Assembly (NCBI RefSeq): GCF_030811455.1
Contig: NZ_JAUSQU010000001.1
Location: 1,302,001-1,366,000, forward strand
Direction of reading: 5' to 3'
Length of the DNA: 64,000 nt
Origin: Streptosporangium lutulentum
Lineage (GTDB): Bacteria > Actinomycetota > Actinomycetes > Streptosporangiales > Streptosporangiaceae
In this document: piece after piece, positions 14,923-22,702 of the stretch
Numbering within the stretch: position 1 is the first letter of the stretch
How the letters are laid out: each line of letters begins with the position of its first letter
Made by a program: the position numbers and the translations under genes
Notes under the pieces: model-generated
Seen by the model: only the letters and a program-made list of their open reading frames with translations
What the model was told of the DNA's origin: nothing
Databases searched by the model: none

Positions 14923-16458
14923 ATGCACCCCGGAGCCATCGCGGCCGTTCTGCCGGACAAACCCGCTGTGATCATGGCGGGCTCAGGGAAGGTCGTCACC
15001 TTCCGGGAGTTGGACTCCGAGTCCAACCGTCTCGCCCACCTGTTCCGCGCGTCGGGGCTGCGGCCGGGTGACCACATCGCCTTCATGCTGGAGAACCATC
15101 CGCTGTTCCTGGTGGTCGCGTGGGCGGCGCACCGCTCGGGTCTGTACTACACGGCGATCAGCTCGCGGCTGAAGAGCGACGAGCTCGCCTACATCGTGGA
15201 CAACTGCGAGGCCCGGGTCTTCATCTCCTCCGCGGGTCTGGCCGACGTGGCCACCTCGATCGCGGACGTGACGCCGAAGGTCGAGCTCAGGCTCATGCTG
15301 GACGGCGTCGCCCCCGGATTCGACTCCTACGAGGAGGCGGTCGCCGCCCACCCGGTCACGCCTCTCGACGACGAGTGCCAGGGCATGGACATGCTCTACT
15401 CCTCCGGCACCACCGGGCGGCCCAAGGGGGTCAAACCCTCCCTTTCCCGGGCGCCGATGGACGCGCCGGGAGCGTTGCTGCAACTGATCCAGTTCCTGTT
15501 CGCGCCCTCGGCCGACAGCGTCTACCTCTCCACCGCGCCGCTCTACCACGCGGCTCCGCTGCGCTACTGCATGACCATGCAGCGCCTGGGCGTGACGATC
15601 GTGGTCATGGAGAGGTTCGACCCCGAGCAGGCGCTCGCGCTGATCGAGAGGTACGGGGTCACCCACTCGCAGTGGGTGCCGACCATGTTCATCAAAATGC
15701 TCAAGCTGCCGGAGGAGACCCGCGGGCGGTACGACCTCTCGTCGCTGACGTGCGCGATCCACGCCGCGGCCCCCTGCCCGGTTCCGGTCAAGGAACGGAT
15801 GATCGAGTGGTGGGGACCGATCATCCACGAGTACTACGCGGGAACCGAGGGCAACTGCTTCCTCTACGTCGGCTCCGAGGACTGGCTCAAGCACAAGGGC
15901 ACGGTCGGCCGCCCGCTGCTCGGCGTCACGCACATCTGCGACGAGGAGGGCAACGAGCTGCCGCCGCGCGAACACGGCACCGTCTACTTCTCCGACGGCC
16001 CCCGGTTCGTCTATCACGGTGACGAGGACAAGACGAAAGCCTCGCAGGATCCGCAGGGCCGGGGCTGGACCACCCTCGGCGACATCGGCTACCTCGACGA
16101 GGAAGGCTTCCTCTACCTCACCGACCGGCGCTCCTACATGATCATCTCGGGCGGGGTGAACATCTACCCGCAGGAGGCCGAGAACATCCTCTCGATCCAT
16201 CCGAAGGTGGCGGACGTGGCGGTCTTCGGCGTCCCCGACGAGGAGATGGGCGAGCAGGTCAAGGCCGTCGTCCAGCCGGTCTCGATGGACCTGGCGGGTC
16301 CCGGGCTGGAGGCCGAGCTGATCGAGTACTGCCGCTCCCAGCTGGCGCCCTACAAGTGCCCGAAGTCGATCGACTTCCGTGAGGAACTGCCCAGGCATCC
16401 CACGGGCAAGCTCTACAAGCGCCTCCTTCGCGACGAGTACCGGCCCGCCAAGCCCTGA
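14923..16458 (+). CDS. AMP-dependent acyl-CoA synthetase/ligase, FadD-like
   Basis: A 511-residue adenylate-forming enzyme that would activate a carboxylic acid as an acyl-AMP and load CoA. Motifs: the P-loop-like MLYSSGTTGRPKGVK, the adenylate-binding YYAGTEGN, the YLTDRRSYMIISGGVNIYP hinge, and the C-terminal catalytic lysine in PTGKLYKR. The ATG at 14923 has no Shine-Dalgarno sequence but sits about nine bases after a -10-like TAATGT, suggesting a leaderless transcript; ATG 14911 lies within the operator. Chain-length specificity cannot be read from sequence. A fatty-acid or aromatic acid substrate is likely. Confidence 0.88.
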   Translation: MHPGAIAAVLPDKPAVIMAGSGKVVTFRELDSESNRLAHLFRASGLRPGDHIAFMLENHPLFLVVAWAAHRSGLYYTAISSRLKSDELAYIVDNCEARVFISSAGLADVATSIADVTPKVELRLMLDGVAPGFDSYEEAVAAHPVTPLDDECQGMDMLYSSGTTGRPKGVKPSLSRAPMDAPGALLQLIQFLFAPSADSVYLSTAPLYHAAPLRYCMTMQRLGVTIVVMERFDPEQALALIERYGVTHSQWVPTMFIKMLKLPEETRGRYDLSSLTCAIHAAAPCPVPVKERMIEWWGPIIHEYYAGTEGNCFLYVGSEDWLKHKGTVGRPLLGVTHICDEEGNELPPREHGTVYFSDGPRFVYHGDEDKTKASQDPQGRGWTTLGDIGYLDEEGFLYLTDRRSYMIISGGVNIYPQEAENILSIHPKVADVAVFGVPDEEMGEQVKAVVQPVSMDLAGPGLEAELIEYCRSQLAPYKCPKSIDFREELPRHPTGKLYKRLLRDEYRPAKP

Positions 16459-16477
16459 ATCGACCTCCCGGACGAGC

Positions 16478-16627
16478 GCGCCGCCCGCGCTCGTGGAGCG
16501 ATGCCGGGTTCCGGCCGGCCTTCGGCCGATACGGCAGTGCGCCGCCCGTGCTCGCGGAGCGGTGCCGGGCTCCGGCCGGCCTTCGGTCGATACGGCAGCG
16601 CGCCGTCCGTGCTCGCGGAGCGATGGA
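16478..16627. repeat. 61-bp tandem repeat, about 2.4 copies
   Basis: Units start at 16478, 16539 and 16600 with GCGCCG(C/T)CCG and share a core GCTCCGGCCGGCCTTCGG. Only a few substitutions separate the copies. The unit length is not a multiple of three and no gene covers it. The rest of the 402-bp gap (16628-16860) holds only AT-richer promoter-like sequence for the protease gene, including TTATAC at about 16771. Confidence 0.85.
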
Positions 16628-16860
16628 GGCGGCCCTCGCGTCATCCGCGGGAGACCCGGTGAGAGCTGTTTTTTTCGTCGTCCGGCGCCCGCCGATCCTG
16701 GCTCTGACCACGACTGATAAAGCGGTTGTCAGAAGAATTGGATCATCCCGATCATCCGCTTAACCAGGTCTTATACGCTCTCGGGCATTGTTTGGGGTAC
16801 CGGGAGACACCGGTCGCCGCTCCGGTGACGCGGGAGCGGACGTAGGACTTGGGGGAAGAC

Positions 16861-18252
16861 ATGGACCCGAACAAGGATGAGCAGGAGATCACGCCGGCCG
16901 CGGCGACCCCCGGGAACGACGGCTGGAGCCAGTTCGGCAAGGTTCCACCGCGTGCGGGTGCCTACGGGGCTGAAGGAGTGACCGGGCCGCAGCCGACGAT
17001 GATCCACCCGACGCCGGAGCCGTACGCCGCCGGGACGTTCGGAACACCGGCGGCGCCCGCCCAACGAGGCCGGATCGGCACGGCGAAGAAACTGGGTACC
17101 GGGCTGGCGTTGGCCGCGATGGCCATCGGCGGTGGTGTGGCGGGGGCCTTCGCCGCTACCAGCTTCAGCGGTAGTCCCACGATCGCGGCCTCCTCCTCCA
17201 GCCCGGTCGTCAGCCCTGTCAGCAGGGTGACGACGGTCGCCGACGTCGCCAAGGCCGTCCAGCCCTCGGTGGTGTCGATCCAGGTCAAGACCGCGAACGG
17301 CGGCGGAGAGGGATCCGGCGTCGTGTTGTCCGAGGACGGCCGGATCCTGACCAACAACCATGTGGTGGAGGCCGGGGGGCAGGGCGGCCAGATGACCGTC
17401 AAGTTCAGCGACGGCAAGACCGCCAGTGCGAAGATCATTGGTACCGACCCGACGACCGACCTCGCGGTCATCAAGGCGGATGACATCTCCGGCCTCACCC
17501 CGGCCTCGCTCGGGGACAGCGACGCGCTCGAGGTGGGCGACTACGTGCTCGCCATCGGCAGCCCGCTCGGTCTGTCCGGCTCGGTCACCGCCGGGATCGT
17601 CAGCGCGCTGAACCGCACGCTGACCGTCGGGGACGACGAGGGGCCGCAGCAGCAGATGCCGCCGGGCTGGCCCGGTGGCGGGCAGCAGTTGCCGCCGGGC
17701 TGGCCCGGTGGGCAGGAGCAGGGCGGTGGCGGGCCGGAGCAGCAGCAGCAGGGGAGCGGCGCCACCACCATCGGCGGCGCGATCCAGACCGACGCGTCGA
17801 TCAACCCGGGCAACTCGGGCGGCGCGCTGGTGAACGCCTCCGGCCAGGTGGTCGGCATCAACACCGCCATCGCCACCAACGGCGGCGAGGGCAGCATCGG
17901 TGTCGGCTTCTCCATCCCGATCAACACCGCCAAGCAGGTCGCCCAGCAGCTCATCGACAACGGCAAGGTCTCCCACGCCTTCCTGGGCGTGAGCCTCACC
18001 GACGCCACCGGAGACGCGGGCGGCGCCCTGATCGCCCAGGTCACCGCGGACAGCCCCGCCGACAAGGCGGGACTCAAGCAGGGCGACCTGATCACCAAGA
18101 TCAACGCCACCCCGGTCGAGGACGGCAACACCGTGGTCGGCGCGGTGCGCGGGTTCAAGCCGGGACAGAAGGTGGTCGTCGCCTACGTCCGCGACGGACA
18201 GCCCCACACCGTCACCGTGACCCTCGTCGAGGCGCCCGCGCCCTCGCAGTGA
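16861..18252 (+). CDS. Membrane-anchored HtrA/DegP-type serine protease with PDZ domain
   Basis: A 463-residue protein. A disordered cytoplasmic N terminus (about 1-75) leads to one membrane segment (LGTGLALAAMAIGGGVAGAF, about 78-100), then an extracytoplasmic trypsin-like domain with His167 in LTNNHVVE, Asp200 in PTTDLAVI and Ser319 in PGNSGGAL. A C-terminal PDZ domain begins near residue 375. Between the two protease half-barrels lies an unusual Gln/Pro/Gly insert with the repeat PPGWPGG twice. It resembles the PepD/DegP quality-control proteases of the actinobacterial envelope. ATG 16861 is chosen because GGGGGAAG lies just upstream. Confidence 0.92.
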   Translation: MDPNKDEQEITPAAATPGNDGWSQFGKVPPRAGAYGAEGVTGPQPTMIHPTPEPYAAGTFGTPAAPAQRGRIGTAKKLGTGLALAAMAIGGGVAGAFAATSFSGSPTIAASSSSPVVSPVSRVTTVADVAKAVQPSVVSIQVKTANGGGEGSGVVLSEDGRILTNNHVVEAGGQGGQMTVKFSDGKTASAKIIGTDPTTDLAVIKADDISGLTPASLGDSDALEVGDYVLAIGSPLGLSGSVTAGIVSALNRTLTVGDDEGPQQQMPPGWPGGGQQLPPGWPGGQEQGGGGPEQQQQGSGATTIGGAIQTDASINPGNSGGALVNASGQVVGINTAIATNGGEGSIGVGFSIPINTAKQVAQQLIDNGKVSHAFLGVSLTDATGDAGGALIAQVTADSPADKAGLKQGDLITKINATPVEDGNTVVGAVRGFKPGQKVVVAYVRDGQPHTVTVTLVEAPAPSQ

Positions 18253-18288
18253 CCCTCGGGGGAGTGGTCGGAGAGTCACCCCACAGAC

Positions 18289-18336
18289 AGATGTGCCGTC
18301 GGAGCCGCTGCGGATCCGACGGCACATCTTTTTTTC
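18289..18336. terminator. Bidirectional terminator between the protease gene and cydC
   Basis: A perfect 15-bp stem (18289-18303 with 18315-18329) with an 11-nt loop is followed by a run of T. It serves the protease gene and may also act on the converging cyd operon. Confidence 0.88.
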
Positions 18337-18345
18337 GCGGGGCCG

Positions 18346-20025
18346 TCACCGTCCGGCGGTCAGCGCCTCCGAGTGCCACAGGTCGCGGTAGTAACCGGGG
18401 GAGTCCACCAGCTCCTCATGGGTGCCCCGCTGCGCCACCGAGCCGTTCTCCAGCACGACGATCTCGTCCACCCGCTCGAGCCCGCGCAGGCGGTGCGTGA
18501 CCAGCAGCGTCGTGTGACCGTGGGTCGCGTCCAGCAGGTCGGCCATGAGGGCGTCCGCGGCCGTCTCGTCCAGCGCCTCGGCGGGCTCGTCCAGCAGCAG
18601 CACCGGGGGATCGTTGAGCAGCGCCCGGGCCAGCGCGAGCCGCTGAAGTTGCCCCCCGGACACCGTCCGCCCGTCCTCGCCGAGCACGGCGTCCCACCCG
18701 GTCCGTTCCACCCACCGCTCCAACCGCGCCCGCCGTACGGCCTCCGCCAGCTCCTCGTCGCCGGCCTCCGGCCCGGCCAGCCGCAGATTGTCCTTCAGCG
18801 ACGCCTGGAACACGTAGGGATCCTGGGTCAGCCCCGTCATCATCCGCCGGGTGTCATCGGCGGACAGCTCCGCGATGTCCACGCCGCTCAACCGGATCGT
18901 CCCGGACTCGGGCTCCACCAGGCGCATCAGGGCGGACAGCAGGGTGCTCTTGCCGGCGCCGCTGGGGCCGACCAGGGCGACGCGCCTGCCGGGGGTGAGG
19001 GTCAGGCTGACGCCGTTCAGCGCGGGAGCGCGGTCGGCGCTGTGGCGGACCACCAGGTCCTCGACCTCGACGGTCGGCGGCCCCTCGGGAACGGAGGCGG
19101 GCGTGGCCGGTTCGGTCACGGCGGGCGGGGTCGCGCGGACCTCCCTCAGGCGGCGCAGGGCGGCGAGGACGCCGGTCAGCCGCTCGGCCGCGCCGGCCAT
19201 CGGCAGGACGGGTTCGAACGACACCAGCGAGGTCAGCGCGAGCACCGCGACGGCGACCGGGCTCGTTCCGGCGCTCTGTGCGACTCCGACGATCGCCGCC
19301 ACGGTCAGGCCCTGGGTGAACATGCCCAGCCCGCTCGCCACCGCGTTCGCCCGCGACCGCCGGCGCTCCAACGCCGCCAGGCGGGCATCGGCCTCGGCCG
19401 CGGCGGCCAGTGCCCGGTCGTTCGCCCCGTAGGCGGCCAGGTCGGCGGAGCCGTGCACCAGGTCGGCGACCCGGGCGGCCAGATCGGCCCGCGCGGGTGC
19501 GATCCGCGCCGACCAGCGCCGCGCCGCACCGGCCGCACCGGCGGGAATGAGCACGCCGGCCACCAGCAGCCCGGCCAGCAGCACCAGCGCCGCCGCCGGA
19601 AGCAGGAACAGCCCGATCACGACCGCCGCCACGCCGGTCACCAGCGCGGCAGCCGCCGGAAGCAGGCAGCGGACCAGCAGGTCCTGCACCGCGTCGGTGT
19701 CGTCGACCATCCGGCTGAGCAGGTCCGCCCCCCGCTGGTTCAGCGGTCCGGCGGGGATGAGCGCCTGGTAGAGGCGCTCCCTGGTCGCCGCCTGGGCCCG
19801 CAGCGCGACCTCGTGCCCCGCCAGGCGCTCGCCGTACCGGAAGACGCCCTTGGTCGTCGCGAACGCCCTGACCCCGACGATCGCCACGCTCAGCGCCGCC
19901 AGCGGCGGCTGTTCGGCGGCCCTGGTGATCAGCCATGCCGCCGATCCGATCAGTCCGACCCCGGCCAGTTCGGCCGCCGCTCCCGCCGCCGCGGCGAGGG
20001 CCAGCCGTCCACTCATCCGGTTCAC
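18346..20025 (-). CDS. cydC: CydC, cytochrome bd assembly ABC exporter subunit
   Basis: A 559-residue ABC exporter half: six membrane segments in the first 300 residues, including the CydC-type segment FRYGERLAGHEVALRA, then an ATPase with Walker A GPSGAGKST, signature TVSGGQLQRLALARAL and Walker B VLLLDEPAEALD. With CydD it exports cysteine and/or glutathione needed to assemble cytochrome bd. The GTG at 20025 has GAGGAG 5 bases upstream and overlaps the TGA of a mini-ORF. Immediately upstream lies a 32-bp triplication that separates it from cydD. Confidence 0.92.
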   Translation of the reverse strand: MNRMSGRLALAAAAGAAAELAGVGLIGSAAWLITRAAEQPPLAALSVAIVGVRAFATTKGVFRYGERLAGHEVALRAQAATRERLYQALIPAGPLNQRGADLLSRMVDDTDAVQDLLVRCLLPAAAALVTGVAAVVIGLFLLPAAALVLLAGLLVAGVLIPAGAAGAARRWSARIAPARADLAARVADLVHGSADLAAYGANDRALAAAAEADARLAALERRRSRANAVASGLGMFTQGLTVAAIVGVAQSAGTSPVAVAVLALTSLVSFEPVLPMAGAAERLTGVLAALRRLREVRATPPAVTEPATPASVPEGPPTVEVEDLVVRHSADRAPALNGVSLTLTPGRRVALVGPSGAGKSTLLSALMRLVEPESGTIRLSGVDIAELSADDTRRMMTGLTQDPYVFQASLKDNLRLAGPEAGDEELAEAVRRARLERWVERTGWDAVLGEDGRTVSGGQLQRLALARALLNDPPVLLLDEPAEALDETAADALMADLLDATHGHTTLLVTHRLRGLERVDEIVVLENGSVAQRGTHEELVDSPGYYRDLWHSEALTAGR

Positions 20026-20057
20026 GGGGTCTCCTCGGCCTTCCACGTCGGGTTCAC
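20022..20057 (-). CDS. 11-codon mini-ORF 2 between cydD and cydC
   Basis: GTG at 20057 overlaps the stop of mini-ORF 1 and has its own GAGGAG. The frame encodes VNPTWKAEETP and stops at a TGA overlapping the cydC GTG. It has the same geometry as mini-ORF 1. Confidence 0.4.
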   Translation of the reverse strand: MNPTWKAEETP

Positions 20058-20089
20058 GGGGTCTCCTCGGTCTCGCGTGTCGAATTCAC
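20054..20089 (-). CDS. 11-codon mini-ORF 1 between cydD and cydC
   Basis: GTG at 20089 overlaps the cydD stop (GTGA) and has GAGGAG five bases upstream. The frame encodes VNSTRETEETP and stops at a TGA that overlaps the next GTG. Its role would be to pass translating ribosomes along; the peptide itself may mean nothing. Translation is inferred. Confidence 0.4.
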   Translation of the reverse strand: MNSTRETEETP

Positions 20090-21918
20090 GAGGTCTCCTC
20101 GGCTTTCCGCGGCGGAACACCGCCGGCCGTGTCGCGTCCGGCGTAGGCCGCCCGGCCGGCTCTCGGGCCGGCCGCCAGGTCGGACACCACCCGGCCTTCG
20201 GTGATCCTGATCACCCGGTCGGCCAGGTCGATCATCGCCGGCCGGTGGGCCACGATCACGGCGGTACGGCCGTCGGCCAGATCGCGGGTGGCGGTCACGA
20301 CCGCGCTCTCGCTGCGGCCGTCGAGCCGGGCGGTCGGCTCGTCCAGCAGGAGCAGGCCGGTCGCCGGGCGGCAGAACGCGCGGGCGAGCGCGACCCGCTG
20401 CCGCTGCCCGGCCGACAGGTTCGCGCCGCGCTCGCCGAGCATCGTGTCGTAGCCGTCGGGCAGCGTGGCCACGAACTCGTCGGCGTGCGCGGCCTTCGCC
20501 GCCGCTCTGACCTCCTCGATCGTCGCGTCCGGGGCGCCGAGCCTGATGTTGTCGGCCACCGAGGCGGCGAAAAGGTGCGGGCGCTGCGGCACGAACGCCA
20601 GCCGGCCACGCCAGGAGTCGTGGCCGGTGAGCTCGACACCGTCGATCAGCACCCTGCCCGAGGCGGGGGTGACGAAGCCGAGCAGCAGGTGGAGCAGGGT
20701 GCTCTTGCCCGCGCCGCTCTCGCCGACCAGTGCCACCCGCTCGCCGGGGGCGATCACCAGCGAGACGTCCTCGAGAGCGCTCTCCTCGCGGTCCGGATAG
20801 CGCACGGTGACGTTCTCCAGCCGGATCTCCGGCGCCGCCCCCGCCCCCGTTCTCGTCCCCGCGTCCGCGCCCGCTCCCGCTCCCGCGACCGGCCCCGTAA
20901 CCGCTCCCGCGACCGTTTCCGTCCCCGTCCCCGAGCCCGCGTTAGCGTTCGCGCCGGACGGGCCGTCCTGGTGGGACGGAGGCTTCACCGGCCCGTCCAG
21001 TACGGCGAAGGTCTCGTCGGCCGCCGCGACCCCCTCCATCGCCGCGTGGAAGGTGTTGCCCATGTTGCGCAGCGGCAGGTACGCCTCCGGTGCGAGCAGC
21101 AGCACCAGCAGGGCGGTCCGCAGGTCCAGCGACCCGGACAGCAGCCGCAGTCCCACCGGCACCGCGACCAGCGCCAGTGACAGCGACGCGGCCAGCTCCA
21201 GCACCAGCGACGACAGGAACGCCACCCGGAGCGTGCGCATCGTCGCGCTCCTGTGGGCCTCGGACACCTGCCGGATCACCTCGGCCTGGAACCGGGCCCT
21301 GCCGAAGGCCCGCAGCGTGGGCAGGCCCCGCACCACGTCGAGGAAATGGCCGCCGAGGCGGGACAGCGCCCGCCACTGGCGTTCGGTGACGGCCTTGGTG
21401 TGCATGCCGACCAGAGCCCCGAAGATCGGGATGAGCGGCAACGTGATCAGCACGATCACCGCGCTGGCCAGGTCGGCGGTGAACAGCCGGATGAGCACGG
21501 CGATCGGCACGACGCCCGCGACCGCGACCGCCGGGAGGTATCCCGACAGGTAGGGATCGAGAGCGTCCAGGCCGCGGCCGGTCAGCGTCACGAGCTCGCC
21601 CGAACGCTGCGAGGCCGGTCTGGCGGGGCCCGCCTCCTGCAGCCGCGACAGCAGCCGGTGACGCAGGACCGACTTCACACCGGTGGTCGCGCGCCCGGCG
21701 GCGACGCCCTGCAGCAAGGTGAACAGGGCCCGGACACCGACGACCAGTGCCAGAAGGATCAGGGCCGAGGTCGCGAACCGCCCGGACAGCACCCCGGCGA
21801 GCAGCTCCGCCTGGACGAGGACGAGCAGGCCCGCCAGCACGGCGGCGGCCAGACACAGGGCCAGGTGCCGGCGGACGGCCCGCTCGCTCCGGGCCAGCCG
21901 TACAAGATCCTTGTGCAT
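20086..21918 (-). CDS. cydD: CydD, cytochrome bd assembly ABC exporter subunit
   Basis: A 610-residue ABC exporter half with six membrane segments, then an ATPase with Walker A GESGAGKST, signature NLSAGQRQRVALARAF and Walker B LLLLDEPTARLD. It partners CydC. Between the membrane and ATPase domains (about residues 335-385) lies a low-complexity Gly/Ala/Thr linker (TGPVAGAGAGADAGTRTG) that is longer than usual. The ATG at 21918 is chosen because the family N terminus starts here, 7 bp after the cydB stop. Confidence 0.92.
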   Translation of the reverse strand: MHKDLVRLARSERAVRRHLALCLAAAVLAGLLVLVQAELLAGVLSGRFATSALILLALVVGVRALFTLLQGVAAGRATTGVKSVLRHRLLSRLQEAGPARPASQRSGELVTLTGRGLDALDPYLSGYLPAVAVAGVVPIAVLIRLFTADLASAVIVLITLPLIPIFGALVGMHTKAVTERQWRALSRLGGHFLDVVRGLPTLRAFGRARFQAEVIRQVSEAHRSATMRTLRVAFLSSLVLELAASLSLALVAVPVGLRLLSGSLDLRTALLVLLLAPEAYLPLRNMGNTFHAAMEGVAAADETFAVLDGPVKPPSHQDGPSGANANAGSGTGTETVAGAVTGPVAGAGAGADAGTRTGAGAAPEIRLENVTVRYPDREESALEDVSLVIAPGERVALVGESGAGKSTLLHLLLGFVTPASGRVLIDGVELTGHDSWRGRLAFVPQRPHLFAASVADNIRLGAPDATIEEVRAAAKAAHADEFVATLPDGYDTMLGERGANLSAGQRQRVALARAFCRPATGLLLLDEPTARLDGRSESAVVTATRDLADGRTAVIVAHRPAMIDLADRVIRITEGRVVSDLAAGPRAGRAAYAGRDTAGGVPPRKAEETS

Positions 21919-21925
21919 GTGAACC

Positions 21926-22693
21926 TTAGAAGAACGACGGGATCCGGTCGGCGGCACGCCGGGGACCGAACGTGCGCCATGTCCATACTTGCGCACCCAC
22001 CATGACCGGTGCGAACGGCAGGATCATGACACTCAACACACTCAGCGTCCCGGTGGGCGCGACGTGGTCCAGCAGCCACGGGGCCGCCGCGACGAGCAGC
22101 ACCGCGACGGGCGCACCGGCCGCGCACGCCGAGGCCAGGAGCGCGCGACCGGTGCGGCTCGCACCGGTCACCTGGCCGGGCAGCAGCCAGGAGGCGAAGG
22201 TCCAGCCGTGGAAGGCGAGCACCGCCGCGACGATCAGCCCGCCACCCAGGCCGAGCAGGCTGATCGACGGCCCGGACAGGCCGCCGGCCAGGGCGACCAG
22301 CGCCGTGCCCCAGCTCAGCGCCAGACCGTACGAACCGATGCAGATCATCCAGTCCCAGCCCGCTCGCCAGGCGGGGCCGTCGAGACGACGCCGGAACCAC
22401 AGCCCGGCGTCGCGCAGGATCCACGAGACCAGCAGGGAGACCACCAGCGGGTAGAGGCCGAACAGCACGTCTCCCTCGATCGAGGGGAAGACGCCGAACA
22501 GCACGCCCGCCACGGCCACCAGCCACACCTCGTTCGCCAGGACGAACGGCGCCATGGCGGAGACGATCCTGTCCCGGTCCTTCTGCGTCCTGCCGAGTAC
22601 GGGCAGCAGCATGCCCAGGCCGATGTCGAAGCCCTCCAGGGCGAAGTAGCCGATCAGCAGGAGGGCGAACACGCCGAACCAGAGGATGTCCAC
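21926..22693 (-). CDS. cydB: Cytochrome bd oxidase subunit II CydB, short form
   Basis: A 255-residue polytopic membrane protein beginning LWFGVFALLLIGYFALEGFD, the hallmark CydB N terminus, with ANEVWLVAVAG in place of the common DGNEVWL. About seven to eight membrane segments are visible, against about 330-380 residues for classical CydB. The end is clean and the cydD start follows at once, so it is a short variant, not a truncation by frameshift. GTG start with AGGGAGAG upstream, 9 bp after cydA. Confidence 0.88.
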   Translation of the reverse strand: MDILWFGVFALLLIGYFALEGFDIGLGMLLPVLGRTQKDRDRIVSAMAPFVLANEVWLVAVAGVLFGVFPSIEGDVLFGLYPLVVSLLVSWILRDAGLWFRRRLDGPAWRAGWDWMICIGSYGLALSWGTALVALAGGLSGPSISLLGLGGGLIVAAVLAFHGWTFASWLLPGQVTGASRTGRALLASACAAGAPVAVLLVAAAPWLLDHVAPTGTLSVLSVMILPFAPVMVGAQVWTWRTFGPRRAADRIPSFF

Positions 22694-22702
22694 GGTCTCT
22701 CC

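Larger units (their letters stand above)
20021..20102 (-). repeat. Three 32-bp tandem copies spanning the cydD stop and cydC start
   Basis: Copies begin at 20021, 20053 and 20085 (plus strand TTCACG(G/A)GGTCTCCTCGG). On the minus strand each contains GAGGAG, five bases, and GTGA. The copy at 20085 holds the true cydD stop and the copy at 20021 the true cydC start. Two duplications of an ancestral cydD/cydC GTGA overlap explain the arrangement. Confidence 0.9.
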
